A stretch of 64,000 bases of DNA from an uncultured Gemmatimonadota bacterium (GTDB lineage Bacteria; Gemmatimonadota; Gemmatimonadetes; Gemmatimonadales; Gemmatimonadaceae). The DNA lies in assembly GCA_902826615.1 (NCBI GenBank), contig CADEFN010000005.1, forward strand, positions 372,001-436,000. Reading direction: 5' to 3'. This document shows positions 1 through 8,052 of this stretch, piece by piece; position 1 is the first letter of the stretch, and every line of letters starts with the position of its first letter. The notes beneath the pieces were generated by a model, which worked only from the letters and a program-made list of their open reading frames with translations, did no database searches and had not been told where the DNA came from. The position numbers and the translations under genes were made by a program.

Positions 1-906
1 GCCGTGCCGCCAGCGGCACAACAGGCGCCTTACGAGTCGTATCTCACGCCAGGTGCGCTCAAGGGAAAACGCTTCGGCGTGCCCGCCTTTGTCATGGCGG
101 GTGACGGCGTGCCCTTTCACGGCATTCCGTCAACGGTGCCAGCGAGCGCATTCGAGAAAGTCCGGACCGCGGCCAGCATGCCCCTGCGACCCGCGACGCG
201 GGAAATGTTCATGAAGGCGGTCGACGCGTTACGTGCCGCCGGGGCCGAAGTGGTGATGGGTGACAGCGTGCTGTCGACCGACTTCGCACGACTCGCGGCG
301 CGCGTGTCGACCTATGCCTTCATGCGCGATGGCACCGATCAGTTTCTCGCCAGGTTTGGTCCCGCCGAGTACCACTCGGCGGCCGACTATCTCAAGGTTG
401 TCGGGACGCCGTTGTATACGTCGTCGATCGGCACGGAGGACCACTTCCGCAACCTTGGTGGCGTGCGTCTGGAGCAGCAGGTGCTCGACGACGGGGCGGT
501 GTCAGAACGGTTGTATCACGCGCCCCGCCGCGCCATGCTGGCCGAGTATGTCGCAACGCTTGATCGCATGAAGCTCGACGGGCTGGTGTATCCTGCCATC
601 CAGATGCCCCCGCCTGACGAGAGCATGCCGCAGGATGGTCGCTTGAGCGAGGGGCCCCATTCGGCCACAAGCTGGGTGAACATGATCGGTGTTCCTGCGG
701 TGGTGGTGCCGGCGGGATTTTATGCCAGTGGGTTGCCGTTCGGGCTGGAGTTTTCGGCGCGCCCGTGGAAGGATGGTGACCTGCTGGGGATTGCCTACGC
801 ATGGGAAGCAGCCGGCACCTGGCGTACGCCGCCTGTGCTGGTGGAGCGGGGGCTGCTGGCGACCATGCCGGCGCGCGAGTCGCGGACGGGGCGCGGGCAA
901 CGCTGA
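1..906 (+). CDS. Amidase signature family protein, C-terminal part (5' truncated by window edge)
   Basis: The reading frame is open from the first base, so the gene begins upstream and about 301 residues are visible. The fragment matches the C-terminal half of the GatA/amidase-signature fold, with the pattern AAGAEVV, a DGLVYPA segment and the late core motif GVPAVVVPAG followed by GLPFGLEF. The catalytic Ser-cis-Ser-Lys triad lies in the N-terminal half and is outside the window. Family members hydrolyse amide bonds of small molecules or act in transamidation. No gatB/gatC neighbour is visible, so a stand-alone amidase is more likely than GatA. The substrate cannot be inferred. Confidence 0.85.
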   Translation, partial: AVPPAAQQAPYESYLTPGALKGKRFGVPAFVMAGDGVPFHGIPSTVPASAFEKVRTAASMPLRPATREMFMKAVDALRAAGAEVVMGDSVLSTDFARLAARVSTYAFMRDGTDQFLARFGPAEYHSAADYLKVVGTPLYTSSIGTEDHFRNLGGVRLEQQVLDDGAVSERLYHAPRRAMLAEYVATLDRMKLDGLVYPAIQMPPPDESMPQDGRLSEGPHSATSWVNMIGVPAVVVPAGFYASGLPFGLEFSARPWKDGDLLGIAYAWEAAGTWRTPPVLVERGLLATMPARESRTGRGQR

Positions 907-1108
907 AAAAGTGCGCGACGCCCGCCTTGTGGGCGAGCGCCGCTGGTCAATCCGGACGGAGCGCAGGCCGGCCCGTGGTGTGTCGGTGATGCGCCCCGTG
1001 ACCTTCAGCACTACATATGCAGCCGCCGACACGCGGTCGGGACGAGGGGGCAAAGAAATCGAGTAAGAAAACGGTTGTAGCTCTGTCCTGTTTGACCAGC
1101 GCGCGTTA

Positions 1109-1158
1109 TCGATGACTGCTGCGTGTCCCATTGAACGACCCGCGTCTGCAGTCATCGA
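1109..1158. promoter_or_regulatory. 11-bp perfect inverted repeat upstream of the cytochrome gene
   Basis: TCGATGACTGC at 1109-1119 is repeated as its exact reverse complement at 1148-1158, with a 28-nt spacer, ending 25 nt before the likely start codon of the cytochrome gene. It could be an operator or a leader hairpin. There is no U-tract, so it does not look like a terminator for the upstream amidase gene. The rest of the 907-1183 gap shows nothing recognisable. Function is inference only. Confidence 0.35.
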
Positions 1159-1183
1159 CAGCACTTCCCCCCTTCGACGTACC

Positions 1184-1600
1184 ATGATGAGATCGCCTTT
1201 CGTCCTCCTCCTGACCGCCGGAACGCTGGCCTGCGCAACGACCAGTTCGACGCCTGTAGCAAGCGCCGCAGCAGTGTCTGCACCAGACGCGCGCCTTATT
1301 ACACAGGGTGATTCCCTGTTCAATAACGGCGCCTGCATTCGATGCCACGGCCGCGCCGGATCTGGTGGAAGCAATGGGCCAAGTCTTGCGAGCGGGCCGT
1401 GGCTGCATGCCGATGGGAGTGTGCCTGCGCTCGCACGGGTGATCACCACGGGAGTTCCGCGCGACTCACTCCGGGACCCCGCGCGTCGCTTTGCGATGAA
1501 CCCGCGTGGCGGCCCGATGAACCTCACCGATGCTCAAGTGAATGCGGTGGCGGCGTATGTGTGGAGCATTTCACGATCCAAGCAGGCGCTCGCGCGCTGA
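1184..1600 (+). CDS. Small c-type cytochrome, exported
   Basis: The 138-aa product starts with MMRSPFVLLL, a short export signal ending near a possible lipobox (TLAC, Cys17, not a strong match). A single haem-c site CIRCH lies at residues 51-55. Candidate axial ligands are Met105 or Met112 in the segment before the C-terminal helix that ends AYVWSIS. Size and layout fit a class I monohaem cytochrome carrying electrons in the periplasm or at the inner membrane. The open frame runs further upstream, but that part has no signal-like character, so I start at the ATG pair at 1184/1187. No oxidase or dehydrogenase is adjacent, so the redox partner is unknown. Confidence 0.85.
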   Translation: MMRSPFVLLLTAGTLACATTSSTPVASAAAVSAPDARLITQGDSLFNNGACIRCHGRAGSGGSNGPSLASGPWLHADGSVPALARVITTGVPRDSLRDPARRFAMNPRGGPMNLTDAQVNAVAAYVWSISRSKQALAR

Positions 1601-1653
1601 CGGCGGCACATCCAACGGCAGAGAGCTGCGAAGTCGCGGCGAGGCTCCAGGTG

Positions 1654-2097
1654 TCATTCCCGAAGGCGAAAGAAGGCGAGCACGTACCCGTCAGCGTCAG
1701 CAACCTCGAAGCCCCACAAGCCCTGATCAATGAACGACAGCTCCTTCACAAACCTGGCGCCACGACCCTGAAACTCCACGAATAACGCGTCGGGATCTAC
1801 CGTATAGACGTAGGCATCCCAGCGCGCCCAGACGTGGCGCGTGTGGTTAGGTTGAGGGAGCACGTCGGGTGTGATGGCCTTGAGCATTATGGACGCGTTC
1901 TCGCGACGCAGACCGGCGTAGTACACGTCTTCGGGTGGCCCCTGAAAGTCGATCCGGAATCCGAGTCGCTCGACGTAGTAGGCAATCGAGGCGTGGAGAT
2001 CCTTCACGATGAAGAACGGGCTGATCGACGTGAGGTTGCCGTGCCCTTCGTCGCCCTGGTCCTGATTCGTCTCGGCGTTGTGTGAGTGCTCGATCAT
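1654..2097 (-). CDS. VOC (glyoxalase/bleomycin-resistance-like) superfamily protein
   Basis: The 147-aa protein opens its domain with SPFFIVKDLHASIAYYVERLGF, here split only for description: the betaalphabetabetabeta unit with the typical YY..LGF helix. It ends with the paired segment LFVEFQGRGA and WGFEVADADGYVLAFF, where D-x-D/N-G-x-x-L is the classic second-module pattern. Members act as dioxygenases, glyoxalases, isomerases or resistance proteins, and the substrate is not predictable here. The first ~20 residues (rich in His, Asn, Glu, Asp) are unlike the family, so an internal start is possible. Convergent with the cytochrome gene. Confidence 0.8.
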   Translation of the reverse strand: MIEHSHNAETNQDQGDEGHGNLTSISPFFIVKDLHASIAYYVERLGFRIDFQGPPEDVYYAGLRRENASIMLKAITPDVLPQPNHTRHVWARWDAYVYTVDPDALFVEFQGRGARFVKELSFIDQGLWGFEVADADGYVLAFFRLRE

Positions 2098-2173
2098 GAC
2101 AGTTCAGGTGACGGGAGTCAGAGGGCGTACACAGCGTCCACGTGCGCTGGTTCCTCCAGCGCGAGTGTTGGCA

Positions 2174-3334
2174 TTACAAGAAGCGCAGCACGGGATGGCT
2201 GGGGTGTGCGCGCTTCACCCTTTCATACCAGCGACAGGCCGCGTAAAGCACCATCACGTTCCCAACGGTCACGGCGTAGAGTAGCCAGAGACTCCAGCGA
2301 TATCCATCTGGTGCCGGCCCATTCCCCATCGGATGATTCTGAAAGAGCCAGGCCATGTCGCCGGGGTTTCTCACAGCCGTCACCGCAATCGCCGAGAGGT
2401 GAATAAGGGGAATGTGCAGAAGGTAGTAGTACAGCGGGACGCGGCCGAATAACACGAGAGCGCGGATGATTCTGCCCTGCGCCCGCTCGAGCCAGGGGAT
2501 GACTGCGACGCCGGGTCCAAGTGTCATGAGCAGGAAGAGCAGCGACGCCGGGTACTTGCTGGTGTTCAGAAAGGCCAGCAGTGCCGGCATGCGTTCCGTG
2601 GACGGACGCCACGGCGAGTCGCCATACAGCTCGAAGTACCGCAGTCCCACAAACAGGGCGATGGCGCCGAACCCCAGCCGCAGACACCAGGTGCGGCGTT
2701 CGCCAGTCGGCAGCTGCATAACGAGTCCGAAGGCGTATCCTGCGGCCATCACGCCCAGCCATGGGATAAGCGCGTACAGCACGACAAGTGGTGTACCGCC
2801 GATGGGTCCGCCGAAATAGAGGACCTGCCAGATCCACCCCGATGGCCCCTCAGTGAGAGGAGCGAGGAGGGGTCCCCAGGCATTGTGCGTGACGACCACA
2901 CCAACGCCGAACACCGCGACTGCTTTGACCGGGAGCCAGATGAGCAGGCCAAGGCCGATCATGGACCACCCGATGACCCAGATCACCCCGGCCAGGAGGT
3001 AGCTCGCATAGTCGGCATTGAAGGTCCAGGCGAGCCGGATGACGGTCAGCTCGAGCAGAATCAGCCACGCACCACGCACCAGCAGGAAGCGCGAAAGCGC
3101 TGGTGTGCCGAGTCGGCGACCGTGAAACCACGCCGCAGTGCCGGCGAGGAAGACAAACAGTGGGGCGCAGAAGTGGGTGACCCAACGGGTAAAAAACACC
3201 GCGGGATCGGGGCCGCCGGGAGGCACGCCGGCATACACCCGCACATGGTCGATTGCCATGAGTACCATGACGGCACCACGCAAGGCGTCAAGCGATTGCA
3301 ACCGCGTTGTGTCAGCCGTGTCGTTGGGGCGCAT
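2174..3334 (-). CDS. DUF1624 / heparan-alpha-glucosaminide acetyltransferase-like membrane protein
   Basis: About 386 aa and ten or more hydrophobic segments. The N-terminus has the family-defining SLDALRG...MAIDHVRVY motif, in which the Asp-His in the first periplasmic loop is thought to be catalytic in HGSNAT-type enzymes. Later signatures include FLAGTAAWFHGRR and a C-terminal YYYLLHIPLIH helix. Relatives transfer acyl groups across the membrane to sugars or are uncharacterised inner-membrane proteins. I start at the ATG at 3334 (MRPNDTADTTRLQSLDALRG). A longer frame to 3373 would add a Cys/His-containing leader that is not needed for the fold. Confidence 0.8.
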   Translation of the reverse strand: MRPNDTADTTRLQSLDALRGAVMVLMAIDHVRVYAGVPPGGPDPAVFFTRWVTHFCAPLFVFLAGTAAWFHGRRLGTPALSRFLLVRGAWLILLELTVIRLAWTFNADYASYLLAGVIWVIGWSMIGLGLLIWLPVKAVAVFGVGVVVTHNAWGPLLAPLTEGPSGWIWQVLYFGGPIGGTPLVVLYALIPWLGVMAAGYAFGLVMQLPTGERRTWCLRLGFGAIALFVGLRYFELYGDSPWRPSTERMPALLAFLNTSKYPASLLFLLMTLGPGVAVIPWLERAQGRIIRALVLFGRVPLYYYLLHIPLIHLSAIAVTAVRNPGDMAWLFQNHPMGNGPAPDGYRWSLWLLYAVTVGNVMVLYAACRWYERVKRAHPSHPVLRFL

Positions 3335-3453
3335 GCTGGTCGGGCTGTGGCAAGCAGAAGCTACGAGCAACACACGGGTTCAGCTGGGGCGAGTCAGTCA
3401 GCGGTGGGTGGAATGCAGCGAGTGGCTATCGAGCTGAAGACGCTCGACGCGGG

Positions 3454-3963
3454 TCAGGCAAGTGGGGCTGATGGCGGCAAGGGTACAACCAGCTCCTGAA
3501 GCGACACCGTCTTTTCAGCGCCGGGCAGTGCGAGGACGCCAACCTCGTGAAAGCCATGCCGGGCATGAAAGCGCGCCGAGGCCTCGTTGACCGGCTTGGA
3601 GTAGTACTCGCACACAATCACCGGGACACCAGCTCCGCAGGCGTGTGCCGTGAGCTCGCGGTACAGTCTGGAGCCCCAGCCCCGCGTCGGCGCGTTAGGA
3701 GAAACGACGATGCGATCGACGTAGAGAAATCGCTCGTAGCGAGCTGCCCACCAGGAATAGACTGCCCCATCGTACGCCGAGCCTTCGGCAAACACGAGCA
3801 GAAAGGCCACGACGCGATCTTCCTCTTCCACCACCCAGTGCAGCGCCGACTGCTGGTCGAGCCGTGCGAGCCGCTCCGGCGTCAGTGGCGAGAGGACGTC
3901 CACAAACTCCTCGTTGAGCTGCAGGATAGTGGGGAAGTCGGCGGGGGTCGCGTTGCGAATCAT
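3454..3963 (-). CDS. GNAT family N-acetyltransferase
   Basis: The 169-aa product has the GNAT order: the N-terminal IRNATPADFPTI beta-alpha unit, central strand VVAFLLVF, then the acetyl-CoA motif A region RIVVSPNAPTRGWGSRLYREL (described as V-x-P-x6-G-x-G-S-x-L-Y), and C-terminal ARFHARHGFHEVG. The pyrophosphate-binding loop R/Q-G-x-G is slightly altered (RGWGS). The likely start at 3963 (MIRNATP) lies 7 nt after the stop of the VOC gene upstream on the same strand, so the two are probably cotranscribed. Acceptor substrate unknown. Confidence 0.85.
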   Translation of the reverse strand: MIRNATPADFPTILQLNEEFVDVLSPLTPERLARLDQQSALHWVVEEEDRVVAFLLVFAEGSAYDGAVYSWWAARYERFLYVDRIVVSPNAPTRGWGSRLYRELTAHACGAGVPVIVCEYYSKPVNEASARFHARHGFHEVGVLALPGAEKTVSLQELVVPLPPSAPLA

Positions 3964-3970
3964 GCGCAAA

Positions 3971-4594
3971 TCATGACTGCTCGACAAAACGGTACGAGCC
4001 GTGGCTGTCGTAGTCGATGCCGTGTTTCTCCTTGAGAGCCTGGATGTGACGCAACTGGGCTTTGGTGTGTGGCCCGACGCCATCGAGTGTGTGGAGCAAT
4101 GTTTCCTCGAGGCAGCTGCTGACACTCATCCGCTTGAACGCCGCGAGATCGAGCAGGAGGGCGGCGAGGCGTTTTTCGAGCCGCACGTCGACGGGCACGC
4201 GTTCGATTACCAGTGGCTCGCCGGCACTGAAGAGATGATGCCCGAAGGAGAGTTCATACCCGTTGAGATCACGCACCCGATAGTCACGCATGCCATAGTC
4301 CCGATCGTCGATCGGCACCACGACCTCGACGCCCTGGGCCTGATGGTACGCATACAGCGCATCGGCGTCACCCACGACAAAGGAGACAGAGCAGCCGCGA
4401 GGGGAGGGCTCACCTTGCTGGAGAAAGATCTGCACGTTCCCAAGGTTGACGCCCGCCATCGTCGGTGGGGTGCCCCAGGTGAAGCCGGTGAAAAAGCCGA
4501 GCCGGGAGGTGTACCACTCGGCGGCAGCGAGGACGTCGGGTACCGCGAGCGAGGGGTGCTGCTGCTCGCACTCAACCTGGAGGGGTGACGTCAT
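3971..4594 (-). CDS. VOC superfamily protein with a C-terminal ribbon-helix-helix-like extension
   Basis: Residues ~13-120 form a VOC module: PSLAVPDVLAAAEWYTSRLGF, IFLQQGEPSPRG, then YRVRDLNGYELSFGH, the usual metal-ligand-bearing second half. Residues ~130-170 (RLEKRLAALLLDLAAFKRMS..CLEETLLHTL) look like a ribbon-helix-helix or short helical dimerisation unit, followed by a helix ending in EKHGIDYDSHGSYRF. That makes the protein (207 aa) longer than typical stand-alone VOC proteins. The role is unknown. It is probably cotranscribed with the following GNAT gene. Confidence 0.75.
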   Translation of the reverse strand: MTSPLQVECEQQHPSLAVPDVLAAAEWYTSRLGFFTGFTWGTPPTMAGVNLGNVQIFLQQGEPSPRGCSVSFVVGDADALYAYHQAQGVEVVVPIDDRDYGMRDYRVRDLNGYELSFGHHLFSAGEPLVIERVPVDVRLEKRLAALLLDLAAFKRMSVSSCLEETLLHTLDGVGPHTKAQLRHIQALKEKHGIDYDSHGSYRFVEQS

Positions 4595-4668
4595 GACAGG
4601 GCGGAAATTGGTGCGCCAGTATCACGCGCGCGCCCGGTCGCGCACAAGTGGCCCGTTACACGCGCTCG

Positions 4669-5250
4669 CTACTGGTTGCGCCTCCAGGCTTCGTAGCGCT
4701 GGACTTCGGCATCCAGCTCCTTGAATGCCTCGGTGGCGCGGAAGCGCGTGTAGAGCTGCTCCTGCGCGCGCAGCTGGTCGAGCAGACGTTTGGACATCTC
4801 GCCGACCGGCAGCTCCATGAGAATGATGGCACGATACAGCGTGCCCTCGGTGCGGAGCACTTGCTGGCGTGGCCTGGTGCCGATGAGCGTCGTGCTCACC
4901 ACGCCCTTGTACACCTGCGTGTACTGATCGAGGAGCTGGGCCCCTTCACGCCCCACTTCTTCCACGAAGCGTTTGTTGAGGGCGCCGTATTTCACCTCGA
5001 GGCCCTGGGCGATGGCGTTACGCGCGTCGGCCTGCGCCTTGTTGATGGCGATCTGCACGTCACGCGAGACGGCTGTCGCAGTGCCGAAGAGATAGTTGTT
5101 GTCGGTCGGCGGCTTGAGGTACCACCCGGGGAGATTGTTGATGGTCTCCTTGCTCGCCGGTGGGGTGAGATCGACGAGGGGTTTCGGGCCTCGGCTGCAA
5201 GCAGCAATCGAGAGCAGGACGGCGAACGAAAATACGATTGGGCGATTCAT
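4669..5250 (-). CDS. LPP20-family lipoprotein (third gene of caspase operon)
   Basis: The 193-aa protein has a lipoprotein signal with lipobox IAAC (Cys18). The core begins NNLPGWYLKPP and FGTATAVSRDVQIAINKAQADARNAIAQ, the pattern of the LPP20 fold first named from Helicobacter, in which a swapped helix packs on a sheet. A long amphipathic C-terminus follows (KRLLDQLRAQEQLYTRFRATEAF). It is expected in the outer membrane or periplasm. It lies 63 bp downstream of the DUF4384 gene on the same strand, with no obvious terminator between, so one operon with the caspase-like gene is likely. Function of the family is largely unknown. Confidence 0.8.
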   Translation of the reverse strand: MNRPIVFSFAVLLSIAACSRGPKPLVDLTPPASKETINNLPGWYLKPPTDNNYLFGTATAVSRDVQIAINKAQADARNAIAQGLEVKYGALNKRFVEEVGREGAQLLDQYTQVYKGVVSTTLIGTRPRQQVLRTEGTLYRAIILMELPVGEMSKRLLDQLRAQEQLYTRFRATEAFKELDAEVQRYEAWRRNQ

Positions 5251-5313
5251 GGGGGGCTCCGCGCGGACCTTCGTGTGAAGTATCGACCGCGTCGTGCGAC
5301 ACCTGAACTCGTG

Positions 5314-6132
5314 TCAGCGCAGGCGCACCGAATAGGGGGCGAAGGCCATGGCGCGCTGCCCGACGGGGACGGTCACGAGCCAGCGCTGCAGGTCGAGCAG
5401 CGTGCCCTGCTGTGGGGGCGGCACGGTGGCACCAGTGACCGCGACGGCCACGAGGAGTTCGTCCCGTTCGGCGCGAGCCAGGTCGCGCGTGACGCGAAAG
5501 CGCAGTCCCCTGGCTCGCCAGGTGGGCTCGGGCACTTCGGCCGACTCCCCGGCCCGCAACTCCACCTGTGCCACGTAGGCGTTGGGGACGAGCGTGATGA
5601 GTGAGTCCCCGTCGAGGGAGAACAGGAATACGCGCGTGTCGCGTGTGCTCTGCACGACGGCCACCAGTTCGTCGTTGTCGCGAAGGTGCGCCGACGACGC
5701 TACGAGCCCGCTGCGAGGCAGCGAGAGCTGCAGCTGAAAGCCGGCATCGGGTTCACCTGTTTCGCGCTGGACCGTGACGGCAAACGAGGCGCGGTAGTAG
5801 AGTTGCTCGCCCGTTCCGGCAAGCGCCACCGGTTCCCAGGCCTCACGGACAAGCCTGACATCAACAGCGCGACCGGCGGCGTCGAGCTGGACAACACTGC
5901 GATAGTCTGACGCGAGGGCACGAGGGGACTCAGTGGTGGTGGCAATCGCCGTGGAGCGCACTCGCACACCGGCCACCTGTCGCACCGCTTCGGCCATGGC
6001 ATCCTCGCGTGCTTGACGACGGGCCATGGCGGGAGTCCGCGCGTCGCTCATCAGCACGCGCTGCTCCACCACCACGGTTTGGGCGCCAAGGGCAGGACCG
6101 GCGAGCCCCACGAGGAGAAGGAGATGGCGCAT
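5314..6132 (-). CDS. Exported DUF4384-domain protein
   Basis: The 272-aa product has a signal peptide (MRHLLLLVGLAGPALGA). Residues ~20-140 resemble an LPP20/FlgT-N-like unit (ARRQAREDAMAEAVRQVAGVRV, an Ala-rich helix preceding the barrel-like strands). Residues ~150-250 contain the DUF4384 pattern, with an FLFSLDGDSLITLVPN-type strand pair and an end near RDELLVAVAVTG. DUF4384 domains are commonly found beside or fused to caspase-fold proteases, which matches the immediate upstream neighbour. Its start codon abuts an octamer GCCTAACG that also contains the stop of the caspase gene, so the two genes are only 2 nt apart. Confidence 0.75.
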   Translation of the reverse strand: MRHLLLLVGLAGPALGAQTVVVEQRVLMSDARTPAMARRQAREDAMAEAVRQVAGVRVRSTAIATTTESPRALASDYRSVVQLDAAGRAVDVRLVREAWEPVALAGTGEQLYYRASFAVTVQRETGEPDAGFQLQLSLPRSGLVASSAHLRDNDELVAVVQSTRDTRVFLFSLDGDSLITLVPNAYVAQVELRAGESAEVPEPTWRARGLRFRVTRDLARAERDELLVAVAVTGATVPPPQQGTLLDLQRWLVTVPVGQRAMAFAPYSVRLR

Positions 6133-6134
6133 GC

Positions 6135-7919
6135 CTAACGACGAGACTGCAGACGGGCGATGATCCGCGTCGAGTCGCGCGCGATCGTGAGCGGGTGCTG
6201 CTCCCGGTCGGCTGCTGCCGCTGCACGCTGGACGGCACGTTCGGTGAAGCTCCCGAGTTCGGTGATGCTGATGGCGCCATCGCGATCGGTGTCGGCGCGG
6301 CCCTGCAACCCCCGCGCGAGGTTCCAGGTGAAGACGCCATGTTGTTCGGCGGGGAGATCCCCGGCTACCTGTGTGCCGCGCGAGGCCAGCAAGACGGCCA
6401 TGTTGCGCCTCACAAGGGCCGGGTGTTCGATGGAGACAGCGGCAGCGCGCGTGCCGGGGACAAGAGCACGCCCGGAGCGAGTGAGGCCCGAGAAACAGGC
6501 GTCGACGATAATGGTGATGGAGCGTGCCGGGAGTCTCGCCAGGTGATCAAACAGGGCGTGCAGGTCGAGGCCGGTCTCTTCAGCGTAGCTGGCGTCACCG
6601 TCGGTCGGGAGGAGGATCGGAGTGCGGGCGTCGGCCGCGAGTACGCCGTGTCCCGCGAAGTAGACCACGATGTCGGAGTTCACGGTGGCCCGGCGTGCCA
6701 GCCAGCCGCGCTCACCCAGCAGACGCCGGAGTTCACTCCCGGTGGCAGTGCTGTCGGTGCGGAGGGCGAGGTGTGCGGCGTCGTCGGGCACACCTAACGT
6801 GCGGGTCACATAGGTGTGCACGAGCCGGGCATCACGCGCCGCATACCGGGCCTCGGGCAGCCGCCGGTACCGCTCGACCCCAATCACCACGGCGAGTGCG
6901 TCGGGATTGAGCGAGGTCGCGGAGGGGGCGTCGTCCACGGTGCGCTCGGCGCTCGTCCCGGCGACTGCGACCGGTGCGGCGGGCTGGACCGGGATGGGAA
7001 TGCGAATGCGCTGCGGAGTGTCTGCTGGCCACACGAGCACGACCAGTTCGGTAGCGACGGATGCTGTGGGTGTGTAGACGGTCAGCCGGACTTCCGTCGA
7101 GTCATCCGGCGCGAGGGGCGGAAGCCAGAGGGTGTCCGGCGTGCCTGCCACGGGGACGAGATGTTCGCTGCGCAGCAGATGCAGCGGCGCGAGCCCCGAA
7201 CTCACTGGGCTGGCATTGCGTATCCAGAGGGAGAGATCGGCAAACTCACGCGGCGCCAGGCGGCCGTCGCCCGAGGCATCGCGCAGGGTAAAGCGCTGCA
7301 GCGTCAGCAGGGGAGCGGGAGCGCCACCACTGCTGCTGCGCTGGCTTGCCTGGCGAGCGACGGTCGCGCCGAGTGCGGCGTGGGCAAGGGAGTCGTCAGG
7401 TGGCGAGAGCCGCAAGCCGGCGTCGTGGCGTCGCCATCCCGTCACGCGTAACGACGTGGCGCTCACCCGTACAACACTCCGGCCATACGAGAGGTACAGG
7501 GTATGACCCTTGGCGTCGCGAGTGATGGCCCATGGGGTGCCAAGCAGACGAGCGACGTCTCCGAGGTCGGTGCCTAACGCGACCAGGGTATCGCGGGTGT
7601 GGTGTTCGGTGCGCAGGCTGAGCTTGAGGGCGCGCCGCGGGTCATGCCACGCCACCACGCGGCCCGTGGTCGGGTCAAAAGTGACCGAGGCACCTTCGTA
7701 TCGCCAATGTTCGAGGCCCTGTGAAGCCAGCCGCTCAATGACCTGTGGTGGACCTTGCACCTGGCGCACCTTCTCGCGCAAATCACCGAGCGAGAAGCGG
7801 GCAGGCACCTGAGCGGCGAGTGCGGCGGCACAGACAAGCGGGAGCACGGCGGCACGCGCCACGATGCGCTCCGTGTGTGTAGCCGCGATGGCGAGTGTGG
7901 CGAGGGAGGGCCGTGGCAT
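6135..7919 (-). CDS. Exported caspase-like (C14) protease with EF-hand loops
   Basis: 594 aa. A hydrophobic export segment at about residues 20-37 is followed by a 300-residue region with no clear family, then a caspase fold from ~340 (LAVVIGVERY). The catalytic dyad is visible: His424 in VVYFAGHG and Cys475 in IIVDACFSG. Two canonical EF-hand-type loops are present: D214-x-S-x-D-G-x-L-x-x-x-E225 before the protease domain and D543-T-D-R-D-G-A-I-S-I-T-E554 near the C-terminus. Calcium dependence, as in metacaspases, is therefore plausible. An export signal on a bacterial orthocaspase suggests action in the periplasm. First gene of the operon with the DUF4384 and LPP20 genes. Confidence 0.85.
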   Translation of the reverse strand: MPRPSLATLAIAATHTERIVARAAVLPLVCAAALAAQVPARFSLGDLREKVRQVQGPPQVIERLASQGLEHWRYEGASVTFDPTTGRVVAWHDPRRALKLSLRTEHHTRDTLVALGTDLGDVARLLGTPWAITRDAKGHTLYLSYGRSVVRVSATSLRVTGWRRHDAGLRLSPPDDSLAHAALGATVARQASQRSSSGGAPAPLLTLQRFTLRDASGDGRLAPREFADLSLWIRNASPVSSGLAPLHLLRSEHLVPVAGTPDTLWLPPLAPDDSTEVRLTVYTPTASVATELVVLVWPADTPQRIRIPIPVQPAAPVAVAGTSAERTVDDAPSATSLNPDALAVVIGVERYRRLPEARYAARDARLVHTYVTRTLGVPDDAAHLALRTDSTATGSELRRLLGERGWLARRATVNSDIVVYFAGHGVLAADARTPILLPTDGDASYAEETGLDLHALFDHLARLPARSITIIVDACFSGLTRSGRALVPGTRAAAVSIEHPALVRRNMAVLLASRGTQVAGDLPAEQHGVFTWNLARGLQGRADTDRDGAISITELGSFTERAVQRAAAAADREQHPLTIARDSTRIIARLQSRR

Positions 7920-7986
7920 CTCTTCGAGTATCGGCCGCTGTTCTTGCCCGGACCTGATTTGGGGGCCAGAAGCGTGAAGAGACGAC

Positions 7987-8010
7987 GGGCCCTGACGGTT
8001 GTCAGGGCCC
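7987..8010 (-). terminator. Hairpin terminator after the amidohydrolase gene
   Basis: A perfect 10-bp stem GGGCCCTGAC/GTCAGGGCCC with a 4-nt loop sits 43 nt past the stop of the minus-strand amidohydrolase gene and 68 nt before the caspase-like gene. No strong U-tract follows, so it may be rho-assisted or act as a processing hairpin. It separates two minus-strand transcription units. Confidence 0.55.
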
Positions 8011-8052
8011 GGGCTTGCCTGGTCGCCAGCTAACCGCCGCGCGCGATGCGGC

